DNA of 64,000 nucleotides, from positions 7,237,001 to 7,301,000 of the forward strand of contig NZ_CP163443.1 in NCBI RefSeq assembly GCF_041053055.1, written 5' to 3'. Positions within the stretch are counted from its first letter, which is position 1, and each line of letters opens with the position of its first letter. This DNA is from Streptomyces sp. R41. Lineage in GTDB: Bacteria; Actinomycetota; Actinomycetes; Streptomycetales; Streptomycetaceae. The notes under the pieces were generated by a model that saw nothing but the letters and a program-made list of their open reading frames with translations, had not been told where the DNA came from and searched no databases. Below, in pieces: positions 38,326 through 46,370 of the stretch. The position numbers and the translations under genes were made by a program.

Positions 38326-38421
38326 TCAGCGACAGATGGCGCTGGACTGCCGGCACAGGTCGACGTGGCGCCGCTCCACGAGCGCGACGAGCGCGCACGG
38401 GTGATCAGCGGAGGGCCTCAT
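38326..38421 (-). CDS. Short leader peptide, cysteine-type attenuator
   Basis: 31 codons ending RRHVDLCRQSSAICR. The RRHVDL.R..SA.CR ending is, to my knowledge, a recurrent small leader upstream of sulphur-metabolism genes in actinobacteria, with Cys codons near the end (here TGC and TGT in the last nine codons). It lies 81 bp upstream of the sulfatase start on the same strand. The likely role is to sense charged tRNA-Cys and couple cysteine shortage to sulfatase expression. Start codon uncertain: ATG 38421 has no clear Shine-Dalgarno, and GTG at 38379 is possible. Confidence 0.6.
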   Translation of the reverse strand: MRPSADHPCALVALVERRHVDLCRQSSAICR

Positions 38422-38635
38422 GGCCACGGACGGTGCCAGCGGGAAGGCTGAGCCGTCAAGCCACCGTCCATGGTGTGGACGGCCCCTTCAGGGGCGCGGG
38501 GAACTGCGCGACAAGCCCCCACCGGTCGGCACCCAAAAGACAACCCAGGGGGGTCTGGGGGGGAGCCCCCAGGTACGGGTCGGGCAGGGGCGGAGGGGGC
38601 GAGACCGCATCCCTCAGCGGCTCCGCCGCGGGCCC
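38422..38635. repeat. Composite intergenic repeat, copy 4, plus gene-free DNA
   Basis: GGCGCGGGGAACTGCGCGAC (38494-38513) and, further on, GGGTCTGGGGGGGAGCCCCC followed by GGTACGGGTCGGGCAGGGGC. This is the right half of the copy 1 element. No gene here; probably terminates glgX. Confidence 0.7.
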
Positions 38636-40903
38636 TCACCCCACCACCCGCAGCAGCAACACCGCCCGAGCCGGCACCGTAATCCCCGCCCCCGCCCGAT
38701 GCACCACCCCGGGCGCCACCCCCTGCTCCTCCCGAGACGTATCGACGACCACCTCGTACCGCTCCGCCCAAGGCGACCCCGGCAGCACAAAACTCACCGG
38801 CCGGTCCCCGGCATGCAACACGGCGAGGAAACTGTCGTCCACGACAGGCACCCCCCGCGCGTCCCGCCCGGGGATGTCCCGCCCGGACAGATACATCCCC
38901 AGCGTCGCCGCGGGCGCGTACCAGTCGCGCTCGGTCATCTCCGTCCCCCGCGCGGTGAACCACGCCAAGTCCCGCAACCCGTCCGCCGAATGCGCCCGCC
39001 CGGAGAAGAACGCCCGCCGCCGCAGCACGGGATGCTCGTGCCGCAGGGCGATCAACCGGGACGTCAGCTCGAACAGCGCCCGCCACCCGGGATCGTCGAG
39101 ACACGACCAGTCGACCCAGCTGATCTCGTTGTCCTGGCAGTACGCGTTGTTGTTCCCCCGCTGAGTCCGCCCGAACTCGTCCCCGGCGACCAGCATCGGC
39201 ACCCCGGTCGACAGCAAGAGCGTCGTCAGCAGATTTCTCAATTGCCGCCGCCGCAGGGCCCGTACGCGCTCGTCCCCCGTCTCCCCCTCCGCCCCGCAGT
39301 TCCACGATCGATTGTCGTCGGAACCGTCCCGATTCCCTTCCCCGTTCGCCTCGTTGTGCTTGCGCTCGTACGAGACGAGATCCCGCAGCGTGAACCCGTC
39401 ATGGGCGGTCACGAAATTCACCGAGGCGTACGGTCGCCGCCCACCCCACGCGTAGAGATCACTCGACCCGGACAGCCGATATCCCAGATCCCGCACATCG
39501 GGCAGCGCCCCGCGCCAGAAATCCCGCACGGCGTTGCGATACCGGTCGTTCCACTCCGTCCACAGGGGCGGGAAGGATCCCACCTGATAGCCACCGGAGC
39601 CCACGTCCCAGGGCTCCGCGATCAGCTTCACCCGCCGCAGCACCGGATCCTGGGCGATGACGGCGAGGAACGGCGAGAGCATGTCGACGTCGTGCATCGA
39701 CCGCGCCAGCGCGGCAGCCAGATCGAACCGAAAGCCATCCACCCCCATCTCCGTCACCCAATACCGAAGCGAATCGGTGATGAGCCGCAACACATGCGGC
39801 TGCACCACGTGCAGCGTGTTCCCGCACCCCGTGTAGTCCGCGTACCGGCGGGCGTCCGACTGCAGCCGGTAGTACCCCCGGTTGTCGATGCCGCGCAGCG
39901 ACAGCATCGGGCCCAATTCGTCCGCTTCCGCCGTGTGGTTGTAGACCACGTCGAGGATCACCTCGATACCGGCGGTGTGCAGCGCACGTACCATCCGCTT
40001 GAATTCGCCGACCTGCTGCCCGGTCGTCCCGGAGGCGGCATAACCCGCGTGCGGTGCGAAATAGCCGATCGAGTTGTAGCCCCAGTAGTTCCGCATGCTC
40101 TTGCGCAGCAAATGGTCCTCGTGCGCGAACTGGTGCACCGGCAGCAGCTCCACGGCGGTCACCCCGAGTTTCACGAGATGCTCGATGGCGGCCGGGTGCG
40201 CCAGTCCCGCGTACGTGCCCCGCAGTTCCTCCGGAATCCCGGGGTGCAGTCGCGTGAACCCGCGCACATGCAGTTCGTAGATGACCGAGTCCGCCCACGG
40301 GGTCTTCGGGCGGTGGTCGTCCGACCAGTCGTCGTCGTCATGGACCACGACACCCTTGGGGACGTACGACGCCGAGTCGCGGTCGTCGCGCACGGTGTCG
40401 GCCACCTGCTGCTGGGGCCAGTCCCGGACATGCCCGTACACCTCGGGCGGCAGGCTGAAGTCGCCGTCGACGGCACGGGCGTACGGGTCGAGGAGCAGCT
40501 TCGCCGGGTTCCAGCGGGCGCCGGTCCACGGGTCCCAGCGGCCGTGCACGCGATAGCCGTAGCGGCGGCCGGGCAGCACACCGGGGACGAAGCCGTGCCA
40601 GATCTCGTGGGTGAGTTCGGTGAGCGGGACACGGGTCTCGTGGATCTCGCCGTCCCGCTCGTCGAAGAGGCACAGGTCCACGGCCTCCGCGCCGCCCGCC
40701 CAGAGGGCGAAGTTGGTGCCCGCGGCGCCGTCGGGGCCGACGCGGAAGCGCGCCCCGAGCGGGGTCGGGGCGCCCGGCCACACGGACACGGCGGGCGTCG
40801 GCGACCGCCGGGCGCCGTTCAGCGCGGGAGCCGACTGCGCGGGCAGCCCGCCGCCCGCGGCACGTCCCTCCTGGACTGCCTCCTGCTCGGGTGCGCTCGA
40901 CAC
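38636..40903 (-). CDS. glgX: Glycogen debranching enzyme (isoamylase type)
   Basis: 755 residues from GTG 40903 (GGGAGG seven bases upstream). Hydrolyses alpha-1,6 branches left after phosphorylase action. The N-terminal CBM48 domain (PTPLGARFRVGPDGAAGTNF) is followed by a GH13_11 barrel: VILDVVYNHTAE, nucleophile Asp in GVDGFRFDLAAAL (near 393), acid Glu in LIAEPWDVG (near 428) and Asp in VTAHDGFTL (near 499); LVAGDEFGRTQRGNNNAYCQ is diagnostic of GlgX/TreX. Works with GlgP 20 kb away. A Gly/Ala-rich N-terminal 35 residues are unusual but have no clear role. Confidence 0.95.
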   Translation of the reverse strand: MSSAPEQEAVQEGRAAGGGLPAQSAPALNGARRSPTPAVSVWPGAPTPLGARFRVGPDGAAGTNFALWAGGAEAVDLCLFDERDGEIHETRVPLTELTHEIWHGFVPGVLPGRRYGYRVHGRWDPWTGARWNPAKLLLDPYARAVDGDFSLPPEVYGHVRDWPQQQVADTVRDDRDSASYVPKGVVVHDDDDWSDDHRPKTPWADSVIYELHVRGFTRLHPGIPEELRGTYAGLAHPAAIEHLVKLGVTAVELLPVHQFAHEDHLLRKSMRNYWGYNSIGYFAPHAGYAASGTTGQQVGEFKRMVRALHTAGIEVILDVVYNHTAEADELGPMLSLRGIDNRGYYRLQSDARRYADYTGCGNTLHVVQPHVLRLITDSLRYWVTEMGVDGFRFDLAAALARSMHDVDMLSPFLAVIAQDPVLRRVKLIAEPWDVGSGGYQVGSFPPLWTEWNDRYRNAVRDFWRGALPDVRDLGYRLSGSSDLYAWGGRRPYASVNFVTAHDGFTLRDLVSYERKHNEANGEGNRDGSDDNRSWNCGAEGETGDERVRALRRRQLRNLLTTLLLSTGVPMLVAGDEFGRTQRGNNNAYCQDNEISWVDWSCLDDPGWRALFELTSRLIALRHEHPVLRRRAFFSGRAHSADGLRDLAWFTARGTEMTERDWYAPAATLGMYLSGRDIPGRDARGVPVVDDSFLAVLHAGDRPVSFVLPGSPWAERYEVVVDTSREEQGVAPGVVHRAGAGITVPARAVLLLRVVG

Positions 40904-41054
40904 CGGTCAGCCTCCCGCGGCTCGTGGAACGACCCGGAAGGAAGCGTGCGGCGTCCCGGCCGCGGCTCCCCTTCGCGTCGTCCTCCCCACTGTTCTGCCC
41001 AGAGCGTGGCTCGCACTCACGTTTCCCCAGAGGGGCACAGTCGTTGGGCCCACT

Positions 41055-42272
41055 GTGAAGCACGTACAGACGCGCGCGCGGCGCGCAGGGGCCGCGCTGG
41101 CCGCCGTACTGACCTGGGCCGGCCTGCTGGCCGGAGCCTCCGGCTGCACCTCGGACGGGATCGACCGGGTGTTCGGCAAACCACAGGCCCCCGAGGACGC
41201 CATCCGCGTCTCGCCGGCCGACAACAGCAAGGGCGTACGCCCAAAAGAGGCAATCAAGGTATGGGTGCCCAGCGGGCGCCTGGAGTCCGTGAAGGTCGTC
41301 AAGTCCCAGGACGCGCAGGAGTCCCCGGTGCCGGGGCACATCGCCGACGACGGCCTGACCTGGAAGCCCGACGACGCGCGGGTCGCCCTGGCGGCCAAGT
41401 ACACCGTCGACGCGGTGGCCCTCGACGGACGCGGGCGGCGCTCGGCGCGGCACACGACGTTCACGACGGCCGTCCCCGACGAGCGGTTCATCGCCTATGT
41501 CACCCCGGAGAACCGATCCACCGTCGGCACCGGAATGATCGTTTCGCTCTCCTTCAACCGGGAGATCAAGAACCGGGCCGCCGTGGAGCGCGCCATCCGG
41601 GTGAAGGCCGAACCCGCCGTCGAGATCCGACCGCACTGGTTCGGCAAGAGCCGCCTCGACTTCCGTCCCCGGGACTACTGGAAGCCGGGCACGAAGGTCA
41701 CGGTCGGGCTGCATCTGCGGGACGTCGAGGGGGCACCCGGCGTCTACGGACTCCAGTACAAGACCTTCGCGTTCACCATCGGACGCAGCCAGGTCTCCCT
41801 CGTCGACGCCGCCGCGCACACCATGGAGGTACGCCGCGACGGTGACCTCGTCGCCACGGTGCCGATCACGGCGGGCGCCCCCAACAGGACCACGTACAAC
41901 GGGAAAATGGTCGTCATGGAGATGCTCGAAGTGACGCGGATGAACAGCCGCACGGTCGGCTTCGGCGGCGAGTACAACATCCCGGACGTCCCCCACGCGA
42001 TGCGGCTCACCGACACCGGCACCTTCCTGCACGGCAACTACTGGGCGCCGGACGCCTTCGGCAACACCAATGTCAGCCACGGCTGCGTGGGCCTGGAGGA
42101 CGTGAAGGGCGGCAGTTCGGACACCCCGGCGGGCTGGTTCTTCGACCGCAGCCTCATCGGGGACGTCATCGAGGTCGTCAACAGCAATGACAAAACGGTC
42201 GCTCCCGACAACGGGCTCGGCGGGTGGAACATGGGCTGGAAGGAGTGGAAAGCGGGGGGCGCGGTGAAGTAG
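41055..42272 (+). CDS. Lipoprotein L,D-transpeptidase, paralogue 1
   Basis: 405 residues from GTG 41055. A signal peptide ends at the lipobox-like LLAGASGC. Two Ig-like (BID) domains at about 45-245 are followed by the YkuD catalytic domain (residues 250-385) with motif HGNYWAPDAF then NVSHGCVGL, where Cys (near 343) is the nucleophile. It forms 3-3 cross-links in peptidoglycan at the outer membrane face. The start has only a weak Shine-Dalgarno (GAGGGG about 19 bases off), so it is less certain. Paralogue of the next gene, with near-identical C-termini (NSNDKTVAPDNGL). Confidence 0.93.
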   Translation: MKHVQTRARRAGAALAAVLTWAGLLAGASGCTSDGIDRVFGKPQAPEDAIRVSPADNSKGVRPKEAIKVWVPSGRLESVKVVKSQDAQESPVPGHIADDGLTWKPDDARVALAAKYTVDAVALDGRGRRSARHTTFTTAVPDERFIAYVTPENRSTVGTGMIVSLSFNREIKNRAAVERAIRVKAEPAVEIRPHWFGKSRLDFRPRDYWKPGTKVTVGLHLRDVEGAPGVYGLQYKTFAFTIGRSQVSLVDAAAHTMEVRRDGDLVATVPITAGAPNRTTYNGKMVVMEMLEVTRMNSRTVGFGGEYNIPDVPHAMRLTDTGTFLHGNYWAPDAFGNTNVSHGCVGLEDVKGGSSDTPAGWFFDRSLIGDVIEVVNSNDKTVAPDNGLGGWNMGWKEWKAGGAVK

Positions 42273-42450
42273 CCCGATATGGGGCACTTGCATGACGCAC
42301 TCCAGTGGCGCCCCGTTCGGCCGAAGTTGGGACTGAACAGTGACATACCCGGGGAGCCATCGCTCCAGGTCGTGTGATTAATTAGCGCGATACGCGCGTG
42401 GGACGCGCTGGAGTGCGGGCCTGATCAGGCCGTGCGAGGGGAGAACAACT
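42273..42450 (+). promoter_or_regulatory. Intergenic region between the two L,D-transpeptidase genes
   Basis: No gene. CGCACTCCAG (42296-42305) and CTGGAGTGCG (42408-42417) are perfect inverted repeats 102 bp apart, with a third CTCCAG at 42363. An AT-rich TGATTAATTAGC (42376-42387) lies between and could be part of the downstream promoter. Confidence 0.4.
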
Positions 42451-43698
42451 TTGAACGGGCGACCGATATCGGGGGCGTCGGTTGGCGCGCGGACACACGG
42501 GAAGCGGGGAGTTCTGGCGCTGCTCCTTGCCGCCCTGCTGCTCGCCGTGACCGCCTGCGGCGGCGGAGGGGGCAAGGACTCCGGGTCCGGCTCGGGGGAC
42601 GGCAAGGACAAGGGCTCCAGTACGGCGGACACCAAGGCCTCGCAGGCCGTCGTGACCGTGGCCCCCAAGGACGGCGCCGACGACGTCAAGACCAGCGGCG
42701 CCCTCAAGGTGACCGCCGTCAAGGGCAAGCTGACCGAGGTTCAGGTCGAGGACACCAAGGGCAACGCGGTCGACGGCGAGATAACGGGCGGGGGCGCCAC
42801 CTGGACGCCCTCGACCCACCTCGCCTCGGCCACCAAGTACAAGGTGCACGCGGTGGCCAAGGACTCCGACGGCCGTGAGGCCGCCGAGGACTCCGCCTTC
42901 ACCACGCTCACCCCGAAGAACACCTTCGTCGGCATCTACACGCCCGACGACGGCTCCAAGGTCGGCGTCGGGATGCCCTTCTCGATCCACTTCACGCGGG
43001 GCATCACGCACCCCGACGCCGTCGAGAAGGCCATCAAGATCAAGACCGAGCCGGCGGTCGACGTCGAGGGCCACTGGTTCGGCAACGACCGCCTCGACTT
43101 CCGTCCCGAGCAGTACTGGAAGGCCGGTACGAAGGTCAGCGTCACCCTCAACCTCGACGGCGTCGAGGGCCGGCCGGGCGTCTACGGCAAGCAGGCCAAG
43201 ACCGTGAACTTCACCATCGGCCGCAGCCAGGTCTCCACGGTCGACGCCAAGACCCACAAGATGGTCGTCAAGCGCGACGGCAAGGTCATCAAGACCATCC
43301 CGATCACCACGGGCAAGCCGGGCTACGACACCTGGAACGGCCAGATGGTCATCAGCGAGCGCCTCAGGGTGACCCGTATGAACGGCGAAACGGTCGGCTA
43401 CGGCGGCGAGTACGACATCAAGGACGTGCCGCACGCCCAGCGCCTGACCAACTCGGGCACCTTCATCCACGGCAACTACTGGGGCGGCGGCGCCTTCGGC
43501 AACTACAACGCCAGCCACGGCTGCATCGGCGTACGCGATGTGCGCGGCGGCTACGACAGCGATGTGCCGGCCGCCTGGTTCTTCGACAACTCGATCGTCG
43601 GTGACGTGGTGGTCGTGAAGAACTCCAACGACAAGACGGTCGCTCCGGACAACGGCCTCAACGGCTGGAACATGTCCTGGTCGGACTGGACGAAGTAA
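42451..43698 (+). CDS. Lipoprotein L,D-transpeptidase, paralogue 2
   Basis: 415 residues from TTG 42451 (GGGGAG seven bases upstream). Lipoprotein signal with lipobox AVTAC, then a Gly/Ser/Lys-rich linker, two Ig-like domains and the YkuD domain with FIHGNYWGGGAF then NASHGCIGV; nucleophile Cys near 358. Same job as paralogue 1; differences concentrate in the N-terminal linker and first Ig domain, which may set localisation or timing. Followed by a strong terminator, so it ends its own transcript. Members of this family confer beta-lactam-insensitive 3-3 cross-linking. Confidence 0.94.
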   Translation: MNGRPISGASVGARTHGKRGVLALLLAALLLAVTACGGGGGKDSGSGSGDGKDKGSSTADTKASQAVVTVAPKDGADDVKTSGALKVTAVKGKLTEVQVEDTKGNAVDGEITGGGATWTPSTHLASATKYKVHAVAKDSDGREAAEDSAFTTLTPKNTFVGIYTPDDGSKVGVGMPFSIHFTRGITHPDAVEKAIKIKTEPAVDVEGHWFGNDRLDFRPEQYWKAGTKVSVTLNLDGVEGRPGVYGKQAKTVNFTIGRSQVSTVDAKTHKMVVKRDGKVIKTIPITTGKPGYDTWNGQMVISERLRVTRMNGETVGYGGEYDIKDVPHAQRLTNSGTFIHGNYWGGGAFGNYNASHGCIGVRDVRGGYDSDVPAAWFFDNSIVGDVVVVKNSNDKTVAPDNGLNGWNMSWSDWTK

Positions 43699-43710
43699 AC
43701 GCTCGTCGTA

Positions 43711-43753
43711 CGGGCCGGGTGTGCTGTGACTCAGCACACCCGGCCCGTTGTCG
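43711..43753 (+). terminator. Terminator of L,D-transpeptidase 2
   Basis: Perfect 16-bp stem CGGGCCGGGTGTGCTG/CAGCACACCCGGCCCG, loop TGACT, followed by TTGTCGTT. Confidence 0.9.
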
Positions 43754-43776
43754 TTAACGCCTACTAACCTGCTCCC

Positions 43777-44544
43777 ATGACTGTGCATCTCGAAGTGGCC
43801 GAAGGCGTCGGCACCATCCGTCTGGACCGCCCGCCCATGAACGCGCTGGACGTCGCCACGCAGGACCGGCTCAAGGAGCTCGCCGAGGAAGCCACGGGCC
43901 GGGCGGACGTCCGCGCCGTGGTGCTGTACGGCGGGGAGAAGGTGTTCGCGGCGGGCGCGGACATCAAGGAGATGCAGGCCATGGACCACGCCGCGATGGT
44001 CGTGCGGTCCCGGGCTCTGCAGGACTCCTTCACCGCCGTCACCCGCATCCCCAAGCCGGTCGTCGCCGCCGTCACCGGGTACGCGCTCGGCGGGGGCTGC
44101 GAGTTGGCGCTGTGCGCCGACTACCGCATCGCCGCGGACAACGCCAAGCTGGGCCAGCCGGAGATCCTGCTCGGCCTGATCCCCGGCGCCGGCGGCACCC
44201 AGCGGCTGTCCCGCCTGATCGGCCCCTCCAAGGCCAAGGACCTCATCTTCACCGGCCGCATGGTCAAGGCGGACGAAGCCCTGTCGCTCGGCCTGGTGGA
44301 CCAGGTCGTCCCGGCCGACGAGGTGTACGCCGCCGCGCACGCCTGGGCCGCGAAGCTCGCGCAGGGCCCGGCGATCGCGCTGCGCGCCGCCAAGGAGTCG
44401 ATCGACGCGGGCCTGGAGACGGACATCGAGACGGGACTCGCGATCGAGCGGAACTGGTTCGCGGGCCTGTTCGCGACGGAGGACCGTGAGCGGGGGATGC
44501 GGAGCTTCGTGGAGGAGGGCCCGGGAAAGGCGAAGTTCCTCTGA
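43777..44544 (+). CDS. Enoyl-CoA hydratase/isomerase
   Basis: 255-residue crotonase-fold protein. Both catalytic glutamates of a true hydratase are present (GYALGGGCELALCAD and GQPEILLGLIPGAGGTQRL), with the oxyanion-hole region AAGADIKEM. Hydrates trans-2-enoyl-CoA in beta-oxidation or a related acyl-CoA pathway. The ATG is preceded by TAACCT six bases earlier and no Shine-Dalgarno, so a leaderless transcript is likely. Single gene between the L,D-transpeptidase terminator and the ATPase gene; no fatty-acid genes nearby to narrow its pathway. Confidence 0.94.
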   Translation: MTVHLEVAEGVGTIRLDRPPMNALDVATQDRLKELAEEATGRADVRAVVLYGGEKVFAAGADIKEMQAMDHAAMVVRSRALQDSFTAVTRIPKPVVAAVTGYALGGGCELALCADYRIAADNAKLGQPEILLGLIPGAGGTQRLSRLIGPSKAKDLIFTGRMVKADEALSLGLVDQVVPADEVYAAAHAWAAKLAQGPAIALRAAKESIDAGLETDIETGLAIERNWFAGLFATEDRERGMRSFVEEGPGKAKFL

Positions 44545-44640
44545 GCGCCCGTCGCCCGGCGACCCCGAGCCGCTCCCCCCTACGACGAAAGTCACTCTCC
44601 AAGTTCCGCTGATCCACTTGCAGTTGACGCGATGTCTTAC

Positions 44641-44713
44641 CCGGTGTCCCCCGAAGGGGCGGTTTATGCGAGCCTTAAGGCAACCTTAAGCCTGCCTTGT
44701 CGGGGGACACTGG
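44641..44713 (+). promoter_or_regulatory. Nested inverted repeats upstream of the anti-sigma-type ATPase gene
   Basis: Outer arms: GTGTCCCCCGA (44644-44654) and TCGGGGGACAC (44700-44710), perfect over 11 bp and 14 bp with one wobble. Inside lies CTTAAGG-CAA-CCTTAAG (44674-44690), AT-rich and perfectly dyadic. This could be a structured leader RNA or a repressor operator; the inner part loosely resembles iron-box dyads but does not match the DmdR consensus. Confidence 0.45.
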
Positions 44714-44758
44714 TGATTGCCCCCAAGTGGTAAGTACTAGCAGGTCAGGCGGGTTCCA

Positions 44759-45379
44759 ATGCCCCCCGAACTGCCTGCGGCATATGCCGATCGGATGGTG
44801 CGGAATGATGCGTTCCGGGGGGCGTATTCCTTCGGAACGGCCCCGAAGGGGGCTCTGGGCGGCCATGATGGGGGCATGGCGGGGCTGGAGGGTATCGAAC
44901 AGCCGCGGCGGCACGGGAGTGCGACCGCGGCGCGCTGGACGCCTGCGGTCGAGGATGAACGGGCGCTCAAGGCACTGGAGTTGTTCGGCAATCCGACAGA
45001 GGCGGAGGTGCCGTTGCCGTCCCGCCCGGAGTCCGCGGCCACCGCGCGGCGGCTCACACAGGTCGTGGTCCTGCGGCACTGGGGGCTGTCGCCGAAGATG
45101 ACGGAGGACGCGGTCTTACTCGTCTCCGAGCTCGTCGGCAACGCCGTACGCCACACCGGTGCCCGCGTCTTCGGGCTCCGCATGCGCCGCCGCCGGGGCT
45201 GGATCCGTATCGAGGTCCGCGATCCCTCACGTGGCCTGCCCTGTCTGATGCCGGTCCAGGAGCTGGACCTGAGCGGCCGAGGCCTCTTCCTCGTCGACAA
45301 ACTCTCCGACCGCTGGGGTGTCGATCTCCTGCCCCGCGGCAAGACCACCTGGTTCGAAATGCGCGTGGCCGACCGCTGA
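44759..45379 (+). CDS. Anti-sigma-factor-type ATP-binding protein (HATPase_c_2)
   Basis: 206 residues from ATG 44759; ATG 44876 (MAGLEGIEQ, 167 residues) is a real alternative, as neither has a strong Shine-Dalgarno. The GHKL fold runs from about residue 85: a helix with SAATARRLTQVVV, N box DAVLLVSELVGNAVRHT, G1 DPSRGLP and G2 SGRGLFLVDKLSDRWG. Such single-domain ATPases act as anti-sigma or anti-anti-sigma kinases (SpoIIAB/RsbW-like); Streptomyces have dozens. No partner STAS gene nearby. Preceded by the nested repeat, which could control it. Confidence 0.85.
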   Translation: MPPELPAAYADRMVRNDAFRGAYSFGTAPKGALGGHDGGMAGLEGIEQPRRHGSATAARWTPAVEDERALKALELFGNPTEAEVPLPSRPESAATARRLTQVVVLRHWGLSPKMTEDAVLLVSELVGNAVRHTGARVFGLRMRRRRGWIRIEVRDPSRGLPCLMPVQELDLSGRGLFLVDKLSDRWGVDLLPRGKTTWFEMRVADR

Positions 45380-45400
45380 ACTCCCCCCGGCACGCGGAAA

Positions 45401-45423
45401 CCCCGGCCGCTGAGCAGCCGGGG
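45401..45423 (+). terminator. Terminator of the HATPase gene
   Basis: CCCCGGC (45401-45407) pairs with GCCGGGG (45417-45423), loop of nine, 22 bp after the stop. Confidence 0.6.
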
Positions 45424-45617
45424 CTCCTGAGGCACCGCGGAACGAATTGGGGTGTGAACCGCGGCACCGGCGACAACCATGGCCCGGGTCAATGGGTGGA
45501 GGTCGCACGCTGACTATCGCAGACGCGCTTGATTGATCCAAAAGCAGCGCCCGGTGAGCCCCATGTCCATGCAGGAACTTTGCGCCCCCTGTACCCGACA
45601 CTTCCGGCTGCGGGCGG

Positions 45618-45727
45618 GATGGTCTTTCGCCACCGCCGCCCCTACCCGTCCCGTACCTGGGGGCTGCCGCCCCCAGACCCCCGCTTCGGCCTGAACGGCC
45701 TCGTCCTCAAACGCCGGACGGGCTGAA
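45618..45727. repeat. Composite intergenic repeat, copy 5
   Basis: CGCCGCCCCTACCCGTCCCG, CTGGGGGCTGCCGCCCCCAG, then CTCGTCCTCAAACGCCGGAC and GGGCTGAAG. Nearly identical to copies 2 and 3. Confidence 0.8.
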
Positions 45728-45783
45728 GACCTGCCGGCCGGGCTGGAGAGGGCAGGCGGGGTGGGTGGGATACACCCACAGCC

Positions 45784-46004
45784 GCGGACGCACACCGCGC
45801 GGACCCGTAGTCGCGGACGCACGTCACCATGGCGCCACAGTCACGGACGCACGCCACCACGGACCCGCAGTTGCAGACACGCGCGCAACCACGCAGCCAC
45901 CGTTGCGGACGTGCGCCACCACGCACCCGCAGCGCAGACGCACGCCCCACGGAGCCGCAGTTGCGGACGCACGCCCCCACTCACCCGCAGTCGCCGACGC
46001 ACGG
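45784..46004. repeat. Minisatellite A, about 8 copies of a 29-32 bp unit
   Basis: The core GCGGACGCAC (variants GCAGACGCAC, GCGGACGTGC, GCCGACGCAC) recurs at 45784, 45813, 45843, 45873, 45905, 45934, 45963 and 45993. The rest of the unit approximates GCCACCACGGACCCGCAGTT. The degenerate copies suggest an old array. No gene is supported here although the frame is open. Confidence 0.75.
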
Positions 46005-46006
46005 AA

Positions 46007-46119
46007 GGGGCCGTGCCGGTACATCACATGCCCCGTCGCTTACGTGGTTGCCAACAAGCAGAGCTTGTAAGGCAAGCGATCTGCCACCGGCGACGGGGCG
46101 GATGTACCGGCACGGCCCC
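46007..46119. repeat. 113-bp imperfect hairpin element
   Basis: Outer arms GGGGCCGTGCCGGTACATC (46007-46025) and its exact complement (46101-46119). The second stem is CCCCGTCGC (46031-46039) with GCGACGGGG (46090-46098), then GTGG/CCAC, TTGCC/GGCAA and an apical ACAAGC-AGA-GCTTGT. Most of the element can fold into one long rod. It sits between two minisatellites. Confidence 0.75.
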
Positions 46120-46128
46120 GACCCACCC

Positions 46129-46307
46129 ACCGACGGAACGCGATACGCCCACCGGCGGCAAGGCGAAGCCACCCACCGGCGGAAAGGCGAAGCCACCACC
46201 GGCGGAAAGGCGAAGCCACCACCGGCCGAAAGGCGAAGCCATCACCGGCGGAAAGGTGAAGCCACCCACCGGCGGAAAGGCGGAATGGCGCAGCCGCCCA
46301 CCGGCGG
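46129..46307. repeat. Minisatellite B, 8 copies of a 23-bp unit
   Basis: ACCGGCGG starts at 46129 (variant ACCGACGG), 46151, 46175, 46198, 46221 (ACCGGCCG), 46244, 46268 and 46300, so the spacing is 22-24 bp except the last. Typical unit ACCGGCGGAAAGGCGAAGCC plus three bases. Three central units are almost identical, suggesting recent slippage or unequal exchange. Confidence 0.8.
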
Positions 46308-46370
46308 AACGCGACCCGCGCAGCCCCCCGATGGGGCCAATCGCCGCTTTTAAGGCCAACTCGCCCTTAA

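Noticed and set aside
44674..44690. Iron box (DmdR/IdeR)
   Set aside because: The dyad CTTAAGG-CAA-CCTTAAG lacks the TTAGGTTAGG core; only superficially similar.
46037..46090. tRNA-like look of the hairpin core (GCTTGTAAGGCAAGC)
   Set aside because: No T-arm consensus, no D-arm, and the stem lengths do not fit a cloverleaf.
45784..46307. CRISPR array
   Set aside because: Units are contiguous tandem repeats without unique spacers of constant length, and no cas genes are present.
45761..46370. An open frame running through the minisatellites into the deacetylase, suggesting a 495-residue protein
   Set aside because: It is Arg/His/Thr-rich repeat translation; the real N-terminus with lipoprotein signal lies at 46371 in another frame.
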